A stretch of 23,972 nucleotides of DNA from CAYGDT01 sp964348745. GTDB taxonomy: Bacteria > Patescibacteriota > Gracilibacteria > Peribacterales > Peribacteraceae. The stretch is from contig CAYGDT010000010.1 in assembly GCA_964348745.1 (NCBI GenBank), positions 1-23,972 of the forward strand, written 5' to 3'. Below the pieces are notes generated by a model. It was not told where the DNA came from and ran no database searches. It worked only from the letters and a program-made list of their open reading frames with translations. How positions within the stretch are numbered: the first letter of the stretch is position 1; each line of letters starts with the position of its first letter. Both the position numbers and the translations under genes were made by a program. Of the stretch, positions 7,409 to 12,623 are shown one piece after another.

Positions 7409-7437
7409 TTGCGACTTGACGTGCATCTGCGTACTAT
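7409..7437 (+). promoter_or_regulatory. Sigma70-type promoter of the acidic lipoprotein
   Basis: TTGCGA (7409-7414), 17-bp spacer, TACTAT (7432-7437). The predicted start near 7444 gives a leader of 16-22 bases. Confidence 0.55.
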
Positions 7438-7465
7438 TTCACGGTATTTCTTACCACGTATGCTT

Positions 7466-7855
7466 ATGAAGAAACTTCTCGCACTCTGCGGTTTTCTCGC
7501 ACTGCTTTCCGCGTGCACATTCTCGGTTACGACCGATGTGCAGAAAAACGGCGAAAACGGTTCGTCTTCTTCAAGCGATTCTACGATGATGCAGTCCAGT
7601 GCTCTGAATGACGAGGATGATGATGACGATAACGACGATAACGACGATAACGATGAAGATGATATGATGGAGCAGTCCAGCTCTGAAAATGATGATAACG
7701 CAATGATGGAGAGCTCCAGCGCCGAGCAAGTAATGGAGAGCTCCAGCGCCGAGCAAGTCATGGAAAGCTCCAGCGAGATGACTGAAGATGCGGGCGGCGA
7801 TGGAACGACCGGAGCCGAAGTTGACGTCGATGTGGACACCAGTGCGTCTGAGTAG
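7466..7855 (+). CDS. Acidic Asp/Asn/Ser-rich repeat lipoprotein
   Basis: The protein has 129 residues from MKKLLALCGFLALLSAC. An ATG two codons earlier (7460) is equally possible. LLSAC is a lipobox, so C17 is predicted to be lipidated. The mature part is almost entirely low-complexity: a Ser block, an Asp/Asn run (about residues 50-70) coded by 9-bp DNA repeats, and MESSSAEQV units repeated every nine residues. The 26-bp DNA word starting ATGGAGAGCTCC at 7706 recurs exactly at 7733, with a third diverged copy at 7760. I do not recognise a folded domain. Such chains can bind calcium or other cations, and the gene is divergent from a ZIP transporter, but both points are suggestive only. A strong terminator follows. 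Confidence 0.8.
   Translation: MKKLLALCGFLALLSACTFSVTTDVQKNGENGSSSSSDSTMMQSSALNDEDDDDDNDDNDDNDEDDMMEQSSSENDDNAMMESSSAEQVMESSSAEQVMESSSEMTEDAGGDGTTGAEVDVDVDTSASE
7706..7775 (+). repeat. 27-bp in-frame tandem repeat
   Basis: Copies begin at 7706 and 7733 (26 bases identical) with a shorter third at 7760. Each codes for nine residues, MESSSAEQV. Because the period is a multiple of three, copy-number change would keep the lipoprotein in frame. Confidence 0.85.
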
Positions 7856-7877
7856 TCAGGTTTAACAAGTTTTCATG

Positions 7878-7916
7878 TCAGTCATGTGAGAGATTCTCGC
7901 ATGACTGATTTTAATT
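7878..7916 (+). terminator. Rho-independent terminator after the lipoprotein
   Basis: TCAGTCATG pairs with CATGACTGA (9 bp), extended after one T-G pair by GAGA/TCTC around a GAT loop, and followed by TTTTAATT. It lies 23 bases after the stop codon. Confidence 0.85.
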
Positions 7917-7965
7917 GCAGAACTTTGCGTATGTTCCGCTTGCAGACAATACGGCAATACAACAA

Positions 7966-7971
7966 TATTAC
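7966..7971 (+). promoter_or_regulatory. Candidate -10 of grpE
   Basis: TATTAC ends five bases before ATG 7977, so transcription would begin at or next to the start codon. No clear -35 and no heat-shock CIRCE element is seen upstream. Confidence 0.4.
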
Positions 7972-7976
7972 TTTGT

Positions 7977-8468
7977 ATGGTACAGGATGACAGCGCAGCA
8001 CCGCAGACAGATGAATTCCAGAAGCTGCAGGAAGAACTCCGAAAGCTGAAAGAGCTCGCGGCGCGTGCACAGGCGGATCTTCAAAACGCCAAAATGCGCA
8101 TGGAGAAAGAAGCGCTGGATATCCGCCTTTTCGCCGTTGAAGGGCTCATAGTGCGTCTGCTCCCCACAATAGACAACCTACGGAGGGCGTTTGAACATCT
8201 GCCCGATGAATTGCGTTCGCATGATTGGGTGAAGGGGCTGCAGGTGACTGAGCAGCAAATGCTCTCGGATCTTGAGGCTGTCGGACTGCGGCCGATTGAG
8301 GCACTCGGATTACCGGTTGATACGCAGCGCCATGAGGTGCTCCAAAGTGTTCCGGGGAAACTAGATATTGTTGTACAGGTACTGGAGAACGGTTACGAAT
8401 TACACGGAAAAGTCATTAGGCCCGCGAAGGTGGTGGTGGGGGATGGAGAGGAGGAGATGAGTTCTTAG
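7977..8468 (+). CDS. grpE: GrpE nucleotide exchange factor
   Basis: The protein has 163 residues. GrpE dimers release ADP from DnaK in the cytoplasm. Residues about 10-50 are a heptad-rich helix (FQKLQEELRKLKELAARAQADLQN) forming the dimeric coiled coil. Then come the helical bundle (VRLLPTIDNLRRAFEHL) and the C-terminal beta domain with the GrpE signature YELHGKVIRPAKVVVG. The N-terminal acidic tail seen in many homologues is short. dnaK and dnaJ are not adjacent. The stop codon TAG is supplied by a heptamer repeat that also holds the stop of the convergent murD, so the two genes are separated by only ten bases. Confidence 0.95.
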   Translation: MVQDDSAAPQTDEFQKLQEELRKLKELAARAQADLQNAKMRMEKEALDIRLFAVEGLIVRLLPTIDNLRRAFEHLPDELRSHDWVKGLQVTEQQMLSDLEAVGLRPIEALGLPVDTQRHEVLQSVPGKLDIVVQVLENGYELHGKVIRPAKVVVGDGEEEMSS

Positions 8469-8494
8469 TTCTTAGTTCCTAGTTCTTAGTTATG
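8460..8494. repeat. Heptamer tandem repeat (AGTTCTT), grpE/murD junction
   Basis: Five consecutive 7-mers: AGTTCTT, AGTTCTT, AGTTCCT, AGTTCTT, AGTTATG. It supplies the grpE stop (TAG 8466-8468) and, on the other strand, the murD stop (TAG 8481-8479). Confidence 0.9.
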
Positions 8495-9780
8495 AGTGAT
8501 TGGAAGAGGTCTCCTTTCTCTTCAAAGTTTTTGTATTGATCGTAGCTGGGGGAGGCGGGGGAGAGGAGGACAATCGGAGAAATTGAGAATTGAGAATTGA
8601 GAATTGAGAATTGCGCTTTAGCCACAGCGTCTTGCATGGTTTCTACTTCGACGAAGGTGACCGATGCCCTCGCGTCCTTAATCGCTTTTCTGATCCGCGA
8701 ACCCGAGCCGGGGAAAAGAATCACGGTTTTGATTTTCGACTGTGCAATGCGTTTTCCAAGCGCCGTGAAATCATTGCCGCGGTCCTGGCCGCCAAGAATG
8801 ACTGTCGTGACGTTGTCACCGAGCGCATCGAGCGCGGCAATCGTGGATTCCGGCGTGGTGGAGATCGCATCATCCACCCACTGCAGATTGTGGTACAGCC
8901 CTATGTTCTGCAGACGGTGAGGGAGTGGAACGAAGCCTTTGATCGCTTCGATGCAGTCCTTATCTGCAATTCCCAGTGTGCGGGCCACCGTGCACGCCGC
9001 AGCGATGTTCGAGAGATTATGGGCACCTATGAGCTTCGTTTGCTCTAAACCAATAATTGCGTCCTGCAGTCCGTAGGGAATTTTGCGGCCTTCTCCATGC
9101 GCCGCGATTGCAGCAGATCCGGGCGAATGTTCTGGGAAGAACACGATGTCATCAGGTTTCTGAAACTTGGTGATGTGCGACTTAGCTTCGAGATAGTTCT
9201 CGATGGAACCATGATAATCAAGGTGTTCGGGGAAGAAGCTGGTGATCACCGCGATGTGTGGACTCTTGGCGAGACGCATCAGTTGATAACTGCTCAGTTC
9301 ATGTACAAAAATTGTATTTTCCTTTGCCTCGCTGAGGTGAGCAATGGAAGGCTCTCCGATGTTACCTACTAAATGCACGTCTTTCTTCGCCTTTTGCAGC
9401 ACCGCGGTAATGAGGGATGACGTGGTGCTCTTACCCTTACTTCCCGTCACGCCGATCACCGTGGCACCGGTTTCCTCCACCGTATCAAGGAAGATTTGAA
9501 CGGAGTTGGTGAGCTTGTTTGCATGCGCATCGATCAACGGATGCGGGGGAATGCCGGGGGAGACGATCAGAAAGTCAAACTTCTGCAAATTCTCCAGCCA
9601 GCCTTCTCCGAGCTGCCACCATACGCGTGCTTGTTCGTCATGTTCCAGTCCTCCGTTTGAATCGGCCACCGTCACCTCGGCTGTCGGGCAGTGTTCATGG
9701 ATCGCGCGCAGCATCGCTTTGCCCTCCCGTCCGTAGCCGAGAATGCAGACTGCTTTGCCGTTGAGATCATGTATGCGCAT
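8479..9780 (-). CDS. murD: MurD-type UDP-MurNAc-L-Ala glutamate ligase (probably the L-Glu-adding MurD2 type)
   Basis: The protein has 433 residues, near the usual MurD length. An N-terminal Rossmann-like domain (CILGYGREG) is followed by the ATP-binding loop GVTGSKGKSTTSS (K117), ELSSYQL, and HLDYHGSIENYLEAKSHI with the lysine expected to be carbamylated. A C-terminal ligase domain carries DDAISTTPES, GGQDRG and LLSPASPSYDQYKNFEEKG. The enzyme couples glutamate to UDP-MurNAc-L-Ala using ATP. Its partner is MurL, encoded nine bases upstream in the same operon. In Xanthomonas, a MurD2 next to MurL adds L-Glu instead of D-Glu, so I infer the same substrate here. Residues 390-401 (QFSILNSQFSIS) are an extra loop coded by a heptamer repeat. 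Confidence 0.9.
   Translation of the reverse strand: MRIHDLNGKAVCILGYGREGKAMLRAIHEHCPTAEVTVADSNGGLEHDEQARVWWQLGEGWLENLQKFDFLIVSPGIPPHPLIDAHANKLTNSVQIFLDTVEETGATVIGVTGSKGKSTTSSLITAVLQKAKKDVHLVGNIGEPSIAHLSEAKENTIFVHELSSYQLMRLAKSPHIAVITSFFPEHLDYHGSIENYLEAKSHITKFQKPDDIVFFPEHSPGSAAIAAHGEGRKIPYGLQDAIIGLEQTKLIGAHNLSNIAAACTVARTLGIADKDCIEAIKGFVPLPHRLQNIGLYHNLQWVDDAISTTPESTIAALDALGDNVTTVILGGQDRGNDFTALGKRIAQSKIKTVILFPGSGSRIRKAIKDARASVTFVEVETMQDAVAKAQFSILNSQFSISPIVLLSPASPSYDQYKNFEEKGDLFQSLITKN
8581..8615. repeat. Heptamer tandem repeat (AATTGAG) inside murD
   Basis: Four exact AATTGAG units followed by AATTGCG. Translated on the minus strand this gives QFSILNSQFSIS, placed in a loop just before the conserved LLSPAS strand of the MurD C-terminal domain. 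Confidence 0.9.
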
Positions 9781-9784
9781 ACGG

Positions 9785-9812
9785 AATTTTCAATTTTCAA
9801 TTTTCAATTCCT
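9785..9812. repeat. Heptamer tandem repeat (AATTTTC), murL/murD junction
   Basis: Three exact AATTTTC units and a partial AATTCCT. On the minus strand it encodes the last residues of MurL (ELKIEN), contains its TGA stop, and reaches to within a few bases of the murD ATG. Confidence 0.9.
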
Positions 9813-11154
9813 TCATGACTACTGTGTCATTAAAATCACCCTTGATTCGTATCATCGTAAACGCCTCCCGTGTTTCTTCGGGTGTTCCCACACATTCAAA
9901 TGGTTTGAATCCTTCGATGCCGAGCAGTTGCCTGTAGAGGGGGAGTGTCGCCGGATCATCGAATATGTTTTTGCCGAACATTCCGATGACGTCTTCTTTG
10001 GGCAGATAGGCCGCCATCAGCGCAAAAACGAATGCGCATTTCGGGCAGACCCCGCACCACGTAGAGGCGCGATCAGCGCCTTGAAGTGTCACGTGACCGC
10101 GCAGCGGTTTTACGTGATCGTTTGTCGGCGCCCACGTGGCATCGCCACCTGCTTTCTTAAGAATCTTCCAGTTTTTATTGCAACTCGTCGTGCAGGCAAA
10201 GTACTCCGGATGCTTTATAAACTCTCCGACGATTTCCAGTTCCGATTTCTCGCGCAGCGCGCTGTAGTAACGAAGATGCGGATCGATGTACGTACGAACA
10301 TAGCGGTCAAATGCCTTCTCAAATTCTTCGCTCTTGCTCCACTGGTGATTGATCTCCTGCCCGAGATACTCAACATTCCCAATGTTCGCACTCTTCTCGT
10401 TACTCATGGCAATTTCGTCAAATCCAAAGAGCTCTGCAAGAAAGACGCAGAGACACGAGAGGTAGGCGGTGATCGGAATATGTCCGTTGAGCGCACCCTG
10501 TTCGTTCATCTCAAAAAGTTTGCGTGGAAGTTTTCGTTGAATGGTGATGCACGGCAGATTCGTTATGGCGACGATGCCGTCGATCAACGGATGTGCACCC
10601 ATCCGAAGCAGTGTGATCTCTTTTCCTTCCGCACTCAGTTTCTCGATGGTGACGACGGAGTCCTTGCCGCCGCCGATGGGAACAAGAGTTCTTGGTTTTT
10701 GGTTTTTGGTTCTTTGTTCTGATAACGGGGTGATTGGTGATTGGTTTACCCTGAGCTTGTCGAATGGGTGATTGGTGATTGGGAACTGGATCAACTTGCG
10801 GAAATCGATTTGATTTTGGTAGAAGAATTCTCCGAGGCCGCGTTCGTAGACGGTGTTCCAAAACGCCGCTTGGTCTGCATTCAGTTTTCCGGATTGAACT
10901 TCGATCTCTTTCGGGCAGCAGGTTTTGTAGTAGCTAGTGCCGCCGGCAAGGTGCAGTGCAAACAGCGCTGCCTCCGCTTCGAGAGAAAGCGGTCGAGGAG
11001 GGGTAGATTCATCCATGGGTATCTCCAAGATCTCCGTAAACGAAATTTCATCTCCATTCTTTGCTGATCCGCCTAACGTATAATGCAGGCGAACCTCGCC
11101 GGATTGTGAATCGAAGGCACAGGAATCAAATTGGAATGTGGAATACTGCTTCAT
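9790..11154 (-). CDS. murL: MurL, UDP-MurNAc-L-Ala-L-Glu epimerase
   Basis: The protein has 454 residues. MurL inverts the terminal L-Glu of UDP-MurNAc-L-Ala-L-Glu to D-Glu, using ATP, so that no free D-Glu or MurI racemase is needed. Family landmarks are the PP-loop-like PIGGGKDSVVTIE (G161-S166), MSNEKSANIGNVEYLGQEINHQWSKS (about 250-275), YYSALREKSELEI, SCNKNW, WCGVCPKC (367-373) and GIEGFKPFECVG near the end. It is followed after nine bases by a murD homologue, the known partner arrangement. Residues about 122-156, just before the PP-loop, are repeat-derived (FPITNHPFDKLRVNQSPITP, then SEQRTKNQKPRT). The gene appears leaderless: TACAAT ends six bases before the ATG. Confidence 0.88.
   Translation of the reverse strand: MKQYSTFQFDSCAFDSQSGEVRLHYTLGGSAKNGDEISFTEILEIPMDESTPPRPLSLEAEAALFALHLAGGTSYYKTCCPKEIEVQSGKLNADQAAFWNTVYERGLGEFFYQNQIDFRKLIQFPITNHPFDKLRVNQSPITPLSEQRTKNQKPRTLVPIGGGKDSVVTIEKLSAEGKEITLLRMGAHPLIDGIVAITNLPCITIQRKLPRKLFEMNEQGALNGHIPITAYLSCLCVFLAELFGFDEIAMSNEKSANIGNVEYLGQEINHQWSKSEEFEKAFDRYVRTYIDPHLRYYSALREKSELEIVGEFIKHPEYFACTTSCNKNWKILKKAGGDATWAPTNDHVKPLRGHVTLQGADRASTWCGVCPKCAFVFALMAAYLPKEDVIGMFGKNIFDDPATLPLYRQLLGIEGFKPFECVGTPEETREAFTMIRIKGDFNDTVVMKELKIEN
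10687..10721. repeat. Heptamer tandem repeat (GGTTTTT) inside murL
   Basis: Five 7-mers: AGTTCTT, GGTTTTT, GGTTTTT, GGTTCTT, TGTTCTG. On the minus strand it codes for QRTKNQKPRT, immediately before the MurL PP-loop. Confidence 0.85.
10731..10783. repeat. Palindromic repeat flanked by doubled TGATTGG heptamers, inside murL
   Basis: TGATTGGTGATTGG occurs at 10731-10744 and again at 10769-10782. Between the two copies, at 10749-10768, is CCCTGAGCTTGTCGAATGGG, an imperfect palindrome. I recall this word as a widely dispersed repeat in environmental bacterial genomes, where it often adds the peptide PFDKLRV to proteins. Here it does exactly that, adding HPFDKLRVNQSP to MurL. Confidence 0.8.
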
Positions 11155-11160
11155 ACGCGC

Positions 11161-11166
11161 ATTGTA
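11161..11166 (-). promoter_or_regulatory. -10 of murL-murD, leaderless
   Basis: TACAAT on the minus strand, six bases (GCGCGT) before the murL ATG, placing the predicted transcript start on the A of ATG. No good -35 is visible. Confidence 0.55.
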
Positions 11167-11225
11167 GCGGTCTAGAGCTAAAAATCCTTGCGATTCCTCA
11201 GGAGAAATAGTAGCTTTTGCCTCCT

Positions 11226-11651
11226 ATGGCTATAAAGAAAGCGGCATCAAAGGCTGGATCGAGGAGCGGAGGTCGTGAAGTTCAATATGATACAGAAGTG
11301 TATCAGGCGCCGACATTTACCCAACTAGCTTTCGCATTGGGAGCGACTCGCCAATCGCTAGAGGCCTTAATGAATAAAAGGCTTGCAATGCCGATTGCCG
11401 TTCTTCAACTTGCGACTAATGTAGCAAATCGATTAGAAGAGAGGGGCATCTTTACCATTAGGGACCTGTTAAACTTAAGTGTTGCGGAGTTGAATGATAT
11501 TGGTCTCATAGGAGACAAGACACGTGTTCAGATTTTTGAGGGACTGGAAAACTTGGGATTCTTTCGTGAATCCAGGGGTCCAAATGGACAGCAAGTATTT
11601 TCTCCTGGTTATTCACCGGATGACGCAGTAGATGCGCAGGAGGTTGGATAG
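11226..11651 (+). CDS. Small basic-start protein with alpha-CTD-like helix-hairpin-helix
   Basis: The protein has 141 residues from MAIKKAASKAGSRSGGREVQ, a basic, probably disordered N-terminus. Residues about 70-115 (LATNVANRLEERGIFTIRDLLNLSVAELNDIGLIGDKTRVQIFEGL) follow the pattern of the RNA polymerase alpha C-terminal domain: a helix with an internal R/K, the GIFTIRDLL turn, and a helix-hairpin-helix ending in a conserved Gly. In alpha-CTD this fold contacts upstream DNA and activators. A stand-alone version suggests a small DNA-binding or transcription-associated protein. A TAGCTT hexamer at 11211-11216 suggests a three-base leader. It is divergent from murL, sharing an upstream region of about 70 bp. 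The specific function is unknown. Confidence 0.7.
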   Translation: MAIKKAASKAGSRSGGREVQYDTEVYQAPTFTQLAFALGATRQSLEALMNKRLAMPIAVLQLATNVANRLEERGIFTIRDLLNLSVAELNDIGLIGDKTRVQIFEGLENLGFFRESRGPNGQQVFSPGYSPDDAVDAQEVG

Positions 11652-11690
11652 GGTGGATGAACTCATTGATTCATGCTCAGAGCGATTCGC

Positions 11691-12080
11691 TTACACTGTA
11701 GGGGGTGCTGTCACCAAGAGGTAACCGCTTATGAGAAAGCCAACGATAGCAATGGCTGCAACTCCCCAGAGGAGTGGATACGTACTTACAAGTTTCATAG
11801 AAAATTCCGGAATCTCTCCCCAATTAAGAATAAGGAAAATGGATACCACGGAAAATCCAAATCCATAGTTCACCATCAAAAGTCCGAGATTGAATTTGAA
11901 TTTATGAGCTACAACCGCTGCGACGAGCGAGTAAGCGACCGAGAAGATAATGACCCCCGCCACGCTCCATACCGAGGGGCCGCGCTGAACCAGTCGCAGT
12001 CCAAACCAGTTTCCGCCAAGTTCCAAGTACGCGAAGATTAGTGGAAGGAACGGCACAAGCAGGATTCGCCAGTTTTCCAT
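11691..12080 (-). CDS. Four-helix membrane protein, unknown
   Basis: The protein has 129 residues from MENWRILLVPFLPL. The start is fixed by the TGATG overlap with the stop of the preceding gene. Four hydrophobic segments are visible, at about 6-22, 38-60, 68-88 and 101-124, with short loops and few charged residues. No conserved motif is recognised. Translational coupling to the MerF-like gene suggests a shared complex or pathway at the membrane. The gene ends 39 bp from the convergent HhH gene. Confidence 0.65.
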   Translation of the reverse strand: MENWRILLVPFLPLIFAYLELGGNWFGLRLVQRGPSVWSVAGVIIFSVAYSLVAAVVAHKFKFNLGLLMVNYGFGFSVVSIFLILNWGEIPEFSMKLVSTYPLLWGVAAIAIVGFLISGYLLVTAPPTV

Positions 12081-12319
12081 CACTGTTTTTTGCATGAACA
12101 GGTTATATCGCAGCTTTTTCCGCACGGTGATCGAAATTGCAAGGCTATGAGAAAAATAGTGAATGCGATGCTCAGCCATAGAAACACCCACTGATACGAA
12201 ATACCTCCAAGGGCGATTGAGAATGCGGCTGTACCCAGCAAGAGAGGTACGAGCGAAAACACACAGCAAGGAATACAAGCAATTGCCAGAATTTTTACGG
12301 TGCGATTTTTTTTCGACAT
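12080..12319 (-). CDS. MerF/MerT-like small Cys-rich membrane protein
   Basis: The protein has 79 residues. There are two transmembrane helices, about 8-30 and 40-62. The first carries a vicinal pair in ACIPCCVFSLVPLLLG. The C-terminal tail is Cys-rich: SPCGKSCDITCSCKK. MerF (about 81 residues, two helices, CC in helix 1 and a second Cys pair beyond helix 2) has the same plan, and MerT is related; both move Hg(II) into the cytoplasm. The match is in topology and cysteine placement rather than overall identity, so another soft metal or a redox role is possible. No merA or merR is in view. Co-translated with the membrane protein downstream. Confidence 0.55.
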   Translation of the reverse strand: MSKKNRTVKILAIACIPCCVFSLVPLLLGTAAFSIALGGISYQWVFLWLSIAFTIFLIALQFRSPCGKSCDITCSCKKQ

Positions 12320-12337
12320 GGTGCGGTGGAAGAGGGG

Positions 12338-12343
12338 AGCATA
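12338..12343 (-). promoter_or_regulatory. Candidate -10 of the MerF-like gene
   Basis: TATGCT on the minus strand, predicting a leader of about 12 bases. The -35 is weak. Read-through from the upstream tRNA-Leu is also possible. Confidence 0.35.
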
Positions 12344-12378
12344 AGTCTAGCTGAGCCTATATGGCTTGCCATGAGCGA

Positions 12379-12395
12379 GTCCGCCTTAGGCGGAC
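12379..12395. repeat. Short palindrome GTCCGCC-TTA-GGCGGAC
   Basis: A perfect 7-bp inverted repeat with a 3-base centre, flanked by CGAGTC direct repeats (12376 and 12395). It lies just past the tRNA-Leu 3' end. Without a T-run it is a poor terminator; it may be a small dispersed palindrome or an RNA processing signal. Confidence 0.55.
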
Positions 12396-12403
12396 GAGTC
12401 GAA

Positions 12404-12489
12404 TGGTGCCATGGGAGGGACTTGAACCCTCAATCCCTTGCGGGAACGCGATTTTGAGTCGCGCGCGTATACCATTCCGCCACCATGGC
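12404..12489 (-). tRNA. tRNA-Leu(CAA)
   Basis: 86 nt including the encoded CCA. The acceptor GCCATGG pairs with CCATGGC, then discriminator A and CCA. The anticodon arm is CGCGA-CTCAAAA-TCGCG (anticodon CAA). The variable arm is long (CCC-GCAA-GGG), as expected for a class II tRNA. The T arm is GAGGG-TTCAAGT-CCCTC. It reads UUG leucine codons. Confidence 0.95.
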
Positions 12490-12544
12490 AGTGAATAAAT
12501 AGTACCATAGAACGAAGCACATCAGAGCTATTCACCCGTCCGAA

Positions 12545-12585
12545 GTCCCGCAACTGCGGGACGTAGGCGGGCCGCCACCATGGCA
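12545..12585. repeat. Palindrome plus duplicated tRNA-Leu 5' fragment
   Basis: GTCCCGCA-AC-TGCGGGAC (12545-12562) is a perfect 8-bp inverted repeat. Immediately after it, CCGCCACCATGGCA (12572-12585) repeats 12477-12490, the first 13 bases of tRNA-Leu plus one base. This leaves a partial tRNA copy 95 bp upstream of the intact gene. Confidence 0.6.
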
Positions 12586-12623
12586 TGATGCCAGTTGGGG
12601 TCAGCGTAGCAGAGTTCCGTGCT

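Noticed and set aside
9771..9780. TATGCGCATA palindrome at the murD start
   Set aside because: It is ten bases, made of the murD start codons, with no second copy nearby; most likely chance.
9691..10722. Plus-strand ORF of 343 codons opposite murL
   Set aside because: It is the antisense of a well-conserved gene and its peptide has no family features.
12404..12489. tRNA-Leu as an intact attachment site of an integrated element
   Set aside because: No integrase is present and the partial copy is only 14 bases; kept only as a low-interest duplication.
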